A stretch of 64,000 nucleotides of DNA from Streptomyces sp. Ag109_O5-10 (GCF_900105755.1 NZ_FNTQ01000001.1:4774001-4838000); one strand, 5' to 3'. Shown: positions 51,000 to 59,938, counted from the first letter of the stretch. Notes: generated from the sequence alone by a model not told the origin. Numbers and translations: made by a program.

Positions 51000-53735
51000 T
51001 CAGGGAGCGGAGGGGGCGAAGGGGTCCGTGGCCCCGTGCGGCGGCGGGTGGGCGGCGGTGCGGATCCGGAACCAGCGGGTGCGGCCCGCGTCGAGTGCGA
51101 CGGTGACCAGGCCGTCGGGATCCGGCCGCAGGACGGGCGGCGGCGCGTCGGGCGGGTGGTCCGGGAGATCGTGGGCGATCTGGATCAGCTCGGTCCCGGC
51201 GGCGGCCGCCGGCAGCGGGACCCGAACGGTGACCGGCGCGTGGGCCGTGCTGGTCAGACAGAGGACGGCCTGCCCCGCGTGGTCCCGGCGAACGGCGGTC
51301 ACCCGCGTGGAGCCGGTCGGCGGTCGCTCCACTCCGCCGTATCGCAGGGCCAGCTGTGCGGCACGGGCCGCGAGCAGCGGGGCCGGTGTCGCGGTCGCCG
51401 GGTCTGCCGGTGCCAGGACCGAGGCGGGCACCTCCCGGCAGCCCGGCAGGGCCAGGAGCAGGCAGGCCTGCGGATGGGGGAGCCCGTCCGGGAGGGACCA
51501 GCTGCCGTCGGGCACGCTCGGGGCGGCCGCGGACTCCGGGGGCGCGGTCAGGGTGAGGTGGCCGGGGCCGAGGGCGAGCCGGGGGGCGCCCGTCGTGACG
51601 ACCGCCGCCTGCGGGTAGGCGTCCAGCAGGTGGCGCAGGCGGACGAGCAGGGACGCCGGCCACCGGTCCGGGGCGCTGAGCCGGAGCCCGTCGACCGCTG
51701 CCTCCAGCAGGTCGTGGGCGCGGCCGAGCAGTTCGCCGTGCGGGGTGTTCTCGCCGGGCGGCGCCAGTTCCACCAGGACGCGCAGCCCCTGGTCGCGGGC
51801 CTCCGCCAGCAGGGTGGCGAACTCCGCCGAGTCCGGTGGCAGGGAGGCGGGCAGACAGACGTGCCCGACGCCCCGGCGCCGGACGCCGGCCGGCAGCCCG
51901 GCCCCGCCCTCCGGCAGCACCACCCCGACGCTGTCCCGGAGCCAGCCGGGTCCAGCCCCCTCGGGCGGTGCGGGCACGGGCCCCGGAGTGAGCAGATGCG
52001 TGCGGCCGTCCTCCGCGCGGATCTCCACCTCGCCGCCGTGCCCCGACACCAGCAGCAGCCCGCCCGGCGCCGCATGGACCTCCCGCACCCGGAAGGGCAT
52101 CGGCACCGCCGTGACCGGCCCGCCCCCAGGCCAGGCCAGCCGCAACAAGCGGTCCCCGCCGTCCGCGGCCACGACCAGTCCGGCGTCGCCGGCCGGCGCG
52201 AGCGAGGACGCCGACGCCGGCAACGTGCCCAGCGGGACGACCACACCGGCCGCCGCCTCCACCCCGTACACCCGCCCGTCCGCACAGCCCCAGACCACCG
52301 CCCCCGACCACGGATCGCCGCACAGAGCCGTGACCGCGCCCCCGGGAGCCTGCTGCCGCCGTCCGGGACCGGTGGCCGGGCCGCCGGCCAGGTCGTGCAC
52401 CGTCACCCCGCCGTGCGCGTCGGCCACGGCCACCAGGCCGGCCCGGACCGAGGCCCACAGGCGCACCACCGGAGCGGGATGCGACAGCGTGCCCAGCCTC
52501 CGGCCGGGGTCCCCGCCGTCGACGAGGAGGACGTCGCTCCCGGTGGCCAGGCACAGCACGCCGCGCTCCCGGGTCCGGGACCAGCCCACGGCCGTCGGCT
52601 GCTCGGACAGCGGGTGCAGGACGGCCTCGGCCGTGCCGTCCACGGCCGACGTCACCACGTGCAGCCCCTTGGCGCTCACCACGGCCGTGGCCGCGGGCCC
52701 CGCGTCGGCGACCGCCAGCAGTCGCGGCTGCTCGGGCAGGTCCACCGAGAGCACGGACTCGCCGTCGTCGACGCGCAGTGCGGTCCGGCCGTCCGCGGTC
52801 GTCGCGGCCGCCGCCCGCCGACCCGCCCGCGCGCACAGCAGCGTGCCGCCCAGTTCCGCCTGCGCGGCCAGGAGCGTGCCGTCCACGTGCACCTCGGCGG
52901 CGACGCTGACGCCCAGGGCGGTGTATTCGCCGTCGTACAGGTCCAGTTCGTGCCACCGGGTGCCGGGCAGCGCGCCGCGCAGCCGCAGTTGTACGCGGCC
53001 CGCCCCGCTCGCTCCGCAGATCAGGGCGTCCGGCTCCGGGGGCCGGCTCAGCACCAGACCCTGAGCCGAGGCCCGGACGCCGATGTCCACCTCGGTGTGG
53101 ACCAGTGCCCGTACCGTCCGTACCTCGTCGGCGGTGGCCCGGGTGAGCAGGGCACGCGGCGGCTCCATGCCCAGCCGTTCCGCCGCCATCACCTGGAGCT
53201 GCCAGGCCGGCAGGGACTCCCGTACGGCTTCCGGCAGCCGGGGCAGGAAGCGCAGGATCCAGCGACTGGCCTCGGCCGCCGCCACACCCTCGGCGAGCAC
53301 CTGCCGGAAGAGCGGGGTCAGGGTCCGTTCGACCTCTGCCTCGGCGGGCGGCGGGCCGATCGTCGCCGACCACAGCAGTTCCTCGAAACCGCGGACCAGG
53401 GGCGGTGCGCAGCGGTGAGCGGCGAGGGTGAAGTCGCGGACCGAACCGAGCAGCTCCAGGTCATCGTCGTACAGCTCCCGGCGCAGTTCCGCGCTGACCT
53501 CCGGGTACAGCACCAGCGCGCGGCTGTCGGCGGCCTCCACCAGCGGGGAGAAGTACAGCCTGGCCTCCAGTCCGGCGCTGCTGTCCGGGGCGAAGCGGAG
53601 CCGGGCGCTTCTGAGGAAGTACGGCTCCGCCTGCGCGGCCAGGCACAGTGATCGGGCCAGCCGGACCACGGCGGGCCGGTGCCGGCGCTCCTCCGCTATC
53701 AGCTGGGAGGCGGTGCGCTCGGGCGCCGCCGTCAT
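51000..53735 (-). CDS. Beta-propeller protein with amylase-like C-terminal domain (VMAP-position)
   Basis: A 911-aa protein. The N-terminal 240 residues are helical (ASQLIAEERRHRPAVVRLARSLCLAAQAE; LLWSATIG). The middle (about 250-600) is WD40/PQQ-like with repeated LL-V-D-GG strands (VLLVDGGDPGRRLGTL, GLVAVADAHGGVTVHD, AVVWGCADGRVYGVE, GLVVAADGGDRLLRL). The C-terminal part (about 610-900) echoes GH13 alpha-amylases: FATLLAEARDQGLRVLVELAPPGENTPH, AAVDGLRLSAPDRW, LLDAYPQAAVV and a terminal beta domain, but the catalytic Asp/Glu/Asp cannot be matched with confidence. It starts in overlap (ATGA) with the vWA gene. As the third large partner of a vWA-MoxR pair it fills the place of the VMAP protein. 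Confidence 0.75.
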   Translation of the reverse strand: MTAAPERTASQLIAEERRHRPAVVRLARSLCLAAQAEPYFLRSARLRFAPDSSAGLEARLYFSPLVEAADSRALVLYPEVSAELRRELYDDDLELLGSVRDFTLAAHRCAPPLVRGFEELLWSATIGPPPAEAEVERTLTPLFRQVLAEGVAAAEASRWILRFLPRLPEAVRESLPAWQLQVMAAERLGMEPPRALLTRATADEVRTVRALVHTEVDIGVRASAQGLVLSRPPEPDALICGASGAGRVQLRLRGALPGTRWHELDLYDGEYTALGVSVAAEVHVDGTLLAAQAELGGTLLCARAGRRAAAATTADGRTALRVDDGESVLSVDLPEQPRLLAVADAGPAATAVVSAKGLHVVTSAVDGTAEAVLHPLSEQPTAVGWSRTRERGVLCLATGSDVLLVDGGDPGRRLGTLSHPAPVVRLWASVRAGLVAVADAHGGVTVHDLAGGPATGPGRRQQAPGGAVTALCGDPWSGAVVWGCADGRVYGVEAAAGVVVPLGTLPASASSLAPAGDAGLVVAADGGDRLLRLAWPGGGPVTAVPMPFRVREVHAAPGGLLLVSGHGGEVEIRAEDGRTHLLTPGPVPAPPEGAGPGWLRDSVGVVLPEGGAGLPAGVRRRGVGHVCLPASLPPDSAEFATLLAEARDQGLRVLVELAPPGENTPHGELLGRAHDLLEAAVDGLRLSAPDRWPASLLVRLRHLLDAYPQAAVVTTGAPRLALGPGHLTLTAPPESAAAPSVPDGSWSLPDGLPHPQACLLLALPGCREVPASVLAPADPATATPAPLLAARAAQLALRYGGVERPPTGSTRVTAVRRDHAGQAVLCLTSTAHAPVTVRVPLPAAAAGTELIQIAHDLPDHPPDAPPPVLRPDPDGLVTVALDAGRTRWFRIRTAAHPPPHGATDPFAPSAP

Positions 53736-54892
53736 CGCCGCCTCGCCCGGCGCGGGTCCCGGCGGGCCGCGGTCTGCGCGAGCCGCACGGACACCCGGCG
53801 GTCCAGCGGAACCAGCGCGACCGTCCGCCGCACGGCCGCCGGGTACTCCTCGGCGGGATAGGGCGTCAGGCAGACGACGGGGTTGCCCGCCTCCCACAGC
53901 CGACGCAGGTACGGCAGCCAGTTCGCCGGCGGGGAGTGGTGGCGGCCCGGTGCGGGCGGTCGCAGGTGCCCGAGGTCGGAGAGCAGGAGCACCGGCTGCC
54001 CGTACGGTGGCACCGGGTGGGGTTCCCAGGTGCGTCCCCGGTCGCGGCTGACGCCCTGGGCGATGCGCAGGTCCAGCACGCGCAGGCCGCCCGGCGGCAG
54101 GATGCTGCCCGCGAGCCGGGTGATCCACTCCTGGTCGTGCCGGAACGGCCGCATCGACTCGCCGCGGTCGATCAGCAGCAGTGCGCCGGCCCGGGTGGTG
54201 GCCCGCTGCCGGTAGGGCACCCGTGGCCGGCCCGTCTGACCACCCGCGAGACCGCGCACGACCAGGTCCACCAGCCGGGGGTGGTCGACCGCGCGTCCGG
54301 TGGTGCGGGTGCCGGCCAGCGCGAGGAAGACGGCCCGCTCGGTCCGCGGGTCCCAGGGCGAGGCGGGCGGTGGCAGGGCCGTCGGCCAGGACACGTCGAA
54401 CGCCTCGGGGTGGGCGAGGAGTTGCCCGGCGCTGTCGTCCGGGGGATCGGGCAGACCGGTCTCGCGCCACTGTGGCCGGTCCGGCTCCCGACCCGGTGCC
54501 GGTCGCGCGGCACCGACCAGCAGCAGCGAACCGCCGGTGGCCGACCGGGTGTCCGGGCCGGGGACCTGCTCGGGCGGGACCGGGGTCCGGCGGTACGGGT
54601 CGGGACCGGCGGCGTCCCCCGCACCGGGGCCGGGCGGGGTGCCCGCGCCGCGGGCGCGGGCCGGGGATCCGGTGCCGGGCCCCGGGCGGACCGCGCCGCC
54701 CGTTGTCCCCTCGCCCCGGAACGGCCGCACCGGATCCGCGGCGCGGCGGGCGGGGTCGTCGGTGCCGGGGCCGTCGGTGGTCAGCGCCAGTCCCAGGGCC
54801 GCGGCCAGCGTGGTCAGGCCGTCGGTGTCGGACACCCCCAGGGCGCGGGCCGCCCGGAGCAGTTCTCCCAGGCGCGCCGGGCTTCGGCTCAT
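53732..54892 (-). CDS. vWA-like protein (SAV_2336-type)
   Basis: A 386-aa protein. A short helical N-terminus (RLGELLRAARALGVSDTDGLTTLAAALGL) precedes a long disordered Pro/Gly/Thr-rich linker (about 40-170). The C-terminal half (about 175-375) has a von Willebrand A-like fold: ALLLIDRGESMRPF resembles the MIDAS DxSxS, then GGLRVLDLRIAQG, GQPVLLLSDLGHL and NPVVCLTPYP. The layout matches the SAV_2336-type proteins found beside MoxR ATPases in Streptomyces. The start overlaps the MoxR stop and its stop overlaps the propeller gene (both ATGA), so the three are translated as a unit. Confidence 0.82.
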   Translation of the reverse strand: MSRSPARLGELLRAARALGVSDTDGLTTLAAALGLALTTDGPGTDDPARRAADPVRPFRGEGTTGGAVRPGPGTGSPARARGAGTPPGPGAGDAAGPDPYRRTPVPPEQVPGPDTRSATGGSLLLVGAARPAPGREPDRPQWRETGLPDPPDDSAGQLLAHPEAFDVSWPTALPPPASPWDPRTERAVFLALAGTRTTGRAVDHPRLVDLVVRGLAGGQTGRPRVPYRQRATTRAGALLLIDRGESMRPFRHDQEWITRLAGSILPPGGLRVLDLRIAQGVSRDRGRTWEPHPVPPYGQPVLLLSDLGHLRPPAPGRHHSPPANWLPYLRRLWEAGNPVVCLTPYPAEEYPAAVRRTVALVPLDRRVSVRLAQTAARRDPRRARRR

Positions 54893-55797
54893 GTGTAGGA
54901 GAAGGGGTCGGAGGAGCCCTTCGTCATGGCGAGGTCCGCGACCGCCCGCCACTCCGGCGATTCGACCGTCAGGCCCATCTGGCGGCAGGCTCGCAGGGTG
55001 TCCAGGAACTCGGCGGTGCTGGCCGCCGGCCGGGACGCCACCGACTCGTGCTCGAACATGTCGGCCAACTCCACGGTGAGCGCCTCGTCGTAGTCGTCTC
55101 CCATGTGCAACCGGGCGACCTCCAGCAGGTGTTCGCGGTCCGGCGCGTCCAGTCTCAGCAGGATGCAGCGGCGCAGGAAGGCGGCGGACAGCTCCCGTTC
55201 CTCGTTGCTCGTGATCACCACCAGAGGTGCGCCCGTGCCCTCGGCCGCGGTCACCGTGTGGCGGTCGGGGCCGACGAAACGGAGGTTGTTGAGCGGATCG
55301 AGAAGCGCGTCCGGGACATCGGGGTCGGCCTTGTCGATCTCGTCGATGAGGACTACCGCGGGCCGGGCGCGGAGCGCGGGCAGGCCCTCCTCGTCCACGG
55401 CCGGATCGAGCGCCTTCCACAGCGGGCCGGGCCGGAAGTATGCACGCGAGCCGGGGGCCTGGAGCAGGCCCTGTGTGGCGTCGTTGAGCTGGCGGAACGC
55501 CTCCTCGCGCCAGAGCAGGTCGTGCGGTTCGGTGCGGGCGGTGACCACCTCGGCGTAGTAGCGGAACCGCATCAGCCGTGCCACGTTCGGCGCGAGCGCC
55601 GACTTGCCCGAGCCGGGCGGCCCGAGCACGAGCAGCGGACGGCCGGACGCCAGAGCCACGTTGACGGCGAGGACGGTCCGGGCGTCGAAGAGGTAGACCT
55701 GCTCGTCGAGGCGGCCCGTGCCGCGCGCGGGCGTGCGGCCGGTCGGTGCAGGCCGGTAGGTCTCCTCGGCCGGGTCGAAAAGCTTGATCAAGCCCAC
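54889..55797 (-). CDS. MoxR-family AAA+ ATPase
   Basis: A 302-aa AAA+ ATPase. Walker A GPPGSGKS lies near residues 58-66, Walker B is AVVLIDEIDKADPD, sensor 1 VVITSNEERELS and the arginine finger region AAFLRRCILLRLD. MoxR proteins work with vWA partners to remodel or insert cofactors into protein complexes; the vWA-like partner is encoded next, overlapping by four bases. The start is ATG at 55797. 72 bp separate it from the NACHT-LRR gene upstream, compatible with one transcript. Confidence 0.92.
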   Translation of the reverse strand: MGLIKLFDPAEETYRPAPTGRTPARGTGRLDEQVYLFDARTVLAVNVALASGRPLLVLGPPGSGKSALAPNVARLMRFRYYAEVVTARTEPHDLLWREEAFRQLNDATQGLLQAPGSRAYFRPGPLWKALDPAVDEEGLPALRARPAVVLIDEIDKADPDVPDALLDPLNNLRFVGPDRHTVTAAEGTGAPLVVITSNEERELSAAFLRRCILLRLDAPDREHLLEVARLHMGDDYDEALTVELADMFEHESVASRPAASTAEFLDTLRACRQMGLTVESPEWRAVADLAMTKGSSDPFSYT

Positions 55798-55869
55798 TGC
55801 CCCCCATTGTCAGCCTGTGGCTCCGGCGCACCCCACCCGTTGCACTCTTCCCCTCGGGGCGTACGGCCA

Positions 55870-58431
55870 CTACTCCGTCGACGAATATGGCCGACGGCGC
55901 GGTTCTCCCGGAGACGCCGAAACCGCCGAAGTATCCGCGGCGACCCCGGAGTCCGCGGAGTTGGCGGGAGGGTCCGCGGGTCCGGGAAGCCCTCGGGCGC
56001 GGAGCCGGCGCCGTATCCGGACCTCGGGCAGCGCCGCCGCCTCCGGCACCCCGGCCGTCGGCCGGACCGCAGCGTCGGCAGTCCTGACCGCCCCGGCCGC
56101 CCCGGTGGGCCGGATCCCCGGCCCGCCGGTCACCAGGTTCACCCGGCTCAGCCAGGGCGCCCGGCGCAGACCGGCCGGCACCGGCAGGTCCGGCCACGGA
56201 TCGACGTCCAGGAACATGACCGCCGAGGACTCCAGCGCCGTCAGATCCCGCAGGTTCGGGCAGCGCAGCACGCGCAGCGACCGCAGCGACCGGCAGCCGC
56301 CCAGCTCGGGCAGGGCGGTGAGCGACGGGTCGTCCGCGAGGACCAGTGAGCGCAGTCCGGGCAGCCGCGGCAGCAGGGCGGCCAGCTCGTCCACAGGGCC
56401 GGTGCAGCGCAGCTCGGTCACGACGGTGTCCGTCCGGAGCAGGGCGCGCAGCTCGGCGGCCGACCGCGCGTCCGCCCGCCGTACGGCGGTCCGGGGCGGC
56501 GGGCTGCCGGCCGACAGCCGGCGCGGCGGACCGCCCGTCGGCGCGAGGACACTGCGCGGGGTGCCGGTGCCCGCCTCGGCGGCCCGCAACTCGGCGAGCA
56601 GGTCGCGTAGTTCGACGGAAGGGTGCCGGACGAGCAGCTCGTCGGGCTCCGCGCCGGGCGTGTGCGCCAGGTGCTGGGCCGCCAGGAAGGTCCTGACCTC
56701 GGGGCCGGGAAAGGCCACGGTGTCGGGTCCGGGCCGGAACACCACGCCTGCCCGGTCCGCGAGCGCGGCCAGCAGCCGTTCGGGCGAGGCGGCGTCCGAG
56801 GCACCGGGGTCGCGCAGCGCGCCGAGGGCGGTCCGCAGCGGGACGCGGGAGCTGTCCAGGCCGAGGGCGGCGACGGCCAGCAGGCCGGCGGCGGACCTCA
56901 GGACGCTGTCGGGGACCTGGTCGGCGGCGAGGCCGGGCACGGGCACGGAAGGGGAGGACGGCCCCGGCCAGCCCGGCTCCTCCCGCACCCGCCGCCACAC
57001 CGCCGAGACGCCCGCGCGCAGCAGACGGTGCCGTGGAACCGGTCCTGGCCGGTCCGGACCACCCGCTGCCCGCAGCAGTGCCGTGGCGGCGGCCGGGCGG
57101 CTTGCGACCCCGAGGAGCAGCGGATCGGTGTCGATCCGCCGCAGCAGCGCGGTGAGGGCCCGCCGGTCGCCGGCGGACGTCGCCACGAGGGAGCCGAGCA
57201 GGGCGCGGACCCCGTCCGGGGGCAGTGGCCCAAGGCCGGTGACCCGGAAGGCGTCACCGAGCCGGGCCCAGGGCACTCCGGTGCCGTTCGTGGCGATGAC
57301 GCAGGGCGCCTGAGGGTGGGCCTCTAGCAGGTGCAGGAGCCACTCCCACACGGCGGCGCGGTTGGCCACGGGCACCGCGTCGAGGTCGTCGACGGCGAGG
57401 AAGGCCTGCCCGGAGCGCAGCTGGCGGGCGGCCCAGCCGGCCGGCTCCTGCGGCGCCGCGAGCGGTGCGAGGGTCGGCACCAGCCCGTCCAGGCGGGGCA
57501 GCGCCCCCGACCGTGCCGACAGCACGAACGGTATCCGGCAGCCCCACGGCGGGCCGCCCGCGTCGGTCCGCCCCGGCGCCGTGTCGTCCAGTGCTCTCGC
57601 GGCCAGCCGCGCAAGTTCGGTGCTGTGCCCGGTCCCGGGCGGCCCGACGAGGAGGATCCGGCGTCCCAGCTCCGGCAGTGCGTCGGCGGACAGGGCGCCC
57701 TCCGCGGGCGGCCCGTCCTGCGCGGGCGGCGGGGCCGACCCGTCCGGAGCCGAGCTCCGGGTGGTCACGGGGCCGTGGCCGGTCAGGGTGCGGGGGACCG
57801 TCGTCGCGGGCAGGGCCGGGGCCACCTCCTTGCGGAACTGCTCGGTGAAGGCCGCGTCCTCCGCCGACAGCGCGTCGGGTGCCCGGTCGGCGGACCGGTC
57901 GTCCAGCTCGGGTGCGGGGGCCGCGGCTTCGGCCATCGCCGTCATACGGGCCACGATCGCGTCGAGCACCCGGTCCAGGGCCGCGCGATACCGGGGGGCC
58001 TGCATGGTCAGCAGCGCCAGCCCGAGCGAGCGGTACTCGGGCAACCGGTCCGCGGAGAGCACGTCGGCCGTCGCGACCGGCTCCGGCAGCCGCCGGTCGA
58101 CCGGCTCCCACACCAGGGACAGGGCCGTCTGCGGGGTGACTCCGGTACGGGCCTGTCCCAGGCGCCGGCGCAGCGCCAGGACCGCCCAGTCGTGCTGGGC
58201 GGGACCCTCGTTGAAGTACGCCGGACTGCACAGGGCCAGTACGATGTCGGCCGTCCCGACGCCGTACGACCCGGCCCTGCCGTCCGGCGGGCCGGGCGGC
58301 GGGACCAGGCGGTGGAAACGCGGGCCGCCGGCGATTTCCAGACGCCGTCTCAGCTCGTCCAGAAATCTCGCGACCCAGGCCTCGTCCCTGCCGTGCGCAT
58401 AGCTGACGGCATAGCGGTACCCGGGCACCAT
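55870..58431 (-). CDS. TIR-like/NACHT/LRR protein
   Basis: An 853-aa STAND protein. The N-terminal module (about 1-165) matches FxsC: RYAVSYAHGRDEAWVARFLDELRRRLE, ADIVLALCSPAYF, LSLVWEPVD and YRAALDRVLDAIVARM. A Pro-rich linker follows. The NACHT-like NTPase (about 255-560) has Walker A GPPGTGHS, in which the usual Lys is His, QAFLAVDDLDAVP (Walker B) and a long winged-helix part. The C-terminus (about 690-800) has leucine-rich repeats (LAALLPRLPGLRSLVLADDPSLTALPELGGCRSLRSLRVLRCPNLRDL). Missing the Walker A lysine suggests weak or no ATP hydrolysis. It is the first gene of the leftward operon. Confidence 0.85.
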   Translation of the reverse strand: MVPGYRYAVSYAHGRDEAWVARFLDELRRRLEIAGGPRFHRLVPPPGPPDGRAGSYGVGTADIVLALCSPAYFNEGPAQHDWAVLALRRRLGQARTGVTPQTALSLVWEPVDRRLPEPVATADVLSADRLPEYRSLGLALLTMQAPRYRAALDRVLDAIVARMTAMAEAAAPAPELDDRSADRAPDALSAEDAAFTEQFRKEVAPALPATTVPRTLTGHGPVTTRSSAPDGSAPPPAQDGPPAEGALSADALPELGRRILLVGPPGTGHSTELARLAARALDDTAPGRTDAGGPPWGCRIPFVLSARSGALPRLDGLVPTLAPLAAPQEPAGWAARQLRSGQAFLAVDDLDAVPVANRAAVWEWLLHLLEAHPQAPCVIATNGTGVPWARLGDAFRVTGLGPLPPDGVRALLGSLVATSAGDRRALTALLRRIDTDPLLLGVASRPAAATALLRAAGGPDRPGPVPRHRLLRAGVSAVWRRVREEPGWPGPSSPSVPVPGLAADQVPDSVLRSAAGLLAVAALGLDSSRVPLRTALGALRDPGASDAASPERLLAALADRAGVVFRPGPDTVAFPGPEVRTFLAAQHLAHTPGAEPDELLVRHPSVELRDLLAELRAAEAGTGTPRSVLAPTGGPPRRLSAGSPPPRTAVRRADARSAAELRALLRTDTVVTELRCTGPVDELAALLPRLPGLRSLVLADDPSLTALPELGGCRSLRSLRVLRCPNLRDLTALESSAVMFLDVDPWPDLPVPAGLRRAPWLSRVNLVTGGPGIRPTGAAGAVRTADAAVRPTAGVPEAAALPEVRIRRRLRARGLPGPADPPANSADSGVAADTSAVSASPGEPRRRPYSSTE

Positions 58432-58558
58432 CTCATCCCCCGCTGTGTGGCTTGCGTACCTGCCTGGTCCTCAGTTTCGCACGGGACCCGCCAACCGGCC
58501 GTGGCACAATTCGGGCCATCAACTCCATTTTTTACAGGCTTTGTTGACAGAAAACAGG

Positions 58559-59404
58559 GTGATCGCCGTCGACAGCCCCCTCGGCCGCGACGAACTCGTG
58601 GCCCAGCTGAGTGCGTTGGGAGTCCGGCCCGGGGACACGCTGCTCGTGCACGCGTCCCTGAGTGCCGTCGGGCCGGTGCGGGGACGGGCGCGGACCGTCG
58701 CCGACTCCCTGCTGGAGACGCTGGGCCCGGACGGCACCCTCGTCGTCTACACGCAGACTCCGGACAACTCCGATCCCTCCCGCTGGCCCGTCACGCGCGG
58801 GTATGCCGTGCCCGCGCAGGAGTGGCCCCGGCTGCGCGCGACCCTGCCCGCCTTCGACCGTGAGCGGACCCCGAGCTTCCGGGTGGGTGTGCTGCCGGAG
58901 GAGGTCCGCACCCGCCCCGGGGCGCTGCGCAGCGGCCACCCGCAGAGTTCGTTCGCCGCGCTGGGCCCGGCCGCCGCGCGGATCACCGCCGGGCACGCCC
59001 TGGACTGCCACCTGGGCGAGGACTCCCCCCTCGCCCGACTCGAGGAGCTGGGCGCCCGCATCCTGCTGCTGGGCGTGGGCTACTCCGTCTGCACCGCCTT
59101 CCACCTGGCCGAGTATCGCGTGCCGGGCCGCGGCACCCGCCTGTACGGCTGTGCGGTCGCCGACGGCCCGGAAGGACGGCGCTGGCACCGCTACCGGGAC
59201 GTGGACTTCGACGCGTCGGACTTCCCGGCGCTGGGCCGCTCCTACGCGTCGCTGCCGGAACGTCCGGTGGCCCGGGGCCGGGTGGGCGCCGCCGACTGCC
59301 TGCTGTTCGACCTCGCGCCGGCGGTGGCGTACGCGGAGAGGTGGCTGACCGGACACCGGCCGGGCGGCGGTGTCAGCAGGGTTCCGCCGGGTCGTTCCTG
59401 TTGA
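58559..59404 (+). CDS. AAC(3)-family N-acetyltransferase
   Basis: A 281-aa antibiotic acetyltransferase-fold protein (aminoglycoside 3-N-acetyltransferase / YokD). Motifs: ALGVRPGDTLLVHASLSAVG, SLLETLGPDGTLVVYTQT, SGHPQSSFAALGPAA and EDSPLARLEELGARILLLGVGYSVCTAFHLAEY. Members acetylate aminoglycosides or unrelated amines; resistance is not certain. The GTG at 58559 has only weak upstream complementarity and sits close to TTGTTGACAG, so leaderless initiation is possible. Its 3' end overlaps the convergent MarR gene by 32 bp. Confidence 0.88.
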   Translation: MIAVDSPLGRDELVAQLSALGVRPGDTLLVHASLSAVGPVRGRARTVADSLLETLGPDGTLVVYTQTPDNSDPSRWPVTRGYAVPAQEWPRLRATLPAFDRERTPSFRVGVLPEEVRTRPGALRSGHPQSSFAALGPAAARITAGHALDCHLGEDSPLARLEELGARILLLGVGYSVCTAFHLAEYRVPGRGTRLYGCAVADGPEGRRWHRYRDVDFDASDFPALGRSYASLPERPVARGRVGAADCLLFDLAPAVAYAERWLTGHRPGGGVSRVPPGRSC

Positions 59405-59864
59405 GTTTCTCCAGGTACTCGTGGGCGAGGGTGGTCGCGCGGGTGAACCAGTCGGTGAGGATCGCGAGTTCGTCGGGGGTGTAGTCGGCGAACAGTTCGG
59501 CGAGGCGGGCGTAGTGGCCGGCGTAGACCGCCTCGACGCGGGTGACGGCTTCCGGGACCGCGGCGACACGGACCCGGCGGCGGTCGTCGGGGTCGGCGCG
59601 GCGGGTGACGTATCCCGCGCGCTCCAGGCGGTTGAGGATGCCCGTCACCGCACCGGTCGTCACGTGGGCGCGGGCGGCCAGGTCGCCCGCGGTCAGCAGG
59701 GCGTCGCCCGCCTCCAGGACGAAGGCGAAGCAGGTGAGGTCCGTGACGCTCACCCCGAGCCGCCGGGCCAGTTCCTGCTGGCCGATCACATGGGCCGCGA
59801 TGAGGTGGTCCATGGCGGACAGCGCCCGGGCCGGGTCCGCGGGCGGTCGCGGCTTGCCGTGCAT
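59373..59864 (-). CDS. MarR-family transcriptional regulator
   Basis: A 163-aa winged-helix regulator. The DNA-binding part is LTAGDLAARAHVTTGAVTGILNRLERAGYVTRRADPDDRRRVRVAA, with the wing Asp-Asp-Arg-Arg-Arg. Dimerisation helices flank it. MarR proteins usually repress their own gene and a neighbour, released by aromatic compounds or oxidation. Candidates here are the divergent small membrane gene, whose promoter region holds an inverted repeat, and the overlapping AAC(3)-type gene. Confidence 0.93.
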   Translation of the reverse strand: MHGKPRPPADPARALSAMDHLIAAHVIGQQELARRLGVSVTDLTCFAFVLEAGDALLTAGDLAARAHVTTGAVTGILNRLERAGYVTRRADPDDRRRVRVAAVPEAVTRVEAVYAGHYARLAELFADYTPDELAILTDWFTRATTLAHEYLEKLNRNDPAEPC

Positions 59865-59905
59865 GGTCGTTCCCGTTTCCCTGGAGATCCGCGGATTCCC
59901 TTAGT

Positions 59906-59938
59906 GCGTGAGAGGTATGGGGAGTAAATTTCTCACAC
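59906..59938. promoter_or_regulatory. Candidate MarR operator
   Basis: GCGTGAGA (59906-59913) faces TCTCACAC (59931-59938) across an AT-richer spacer, giving GTGAGA/TCTCAC arms, in the 141-bp gap between the divergent MarR and small membrane protein genes. Confidence 0.45.

Noticed and set aside
49297..53373. A 1358-codon minus-strand frame
   Set aside because: It spans out of frame across the TIR and propeller genes and into fxsT antisense. No domain is visible, and the real genes have ATGA coupling and start sites.
50391..53651. A 1086-codon plus-strand frame
   Set aside because: Antisense to the TIR and propeller genes; composition is Arg/Gly/Gln-rich with no motif.
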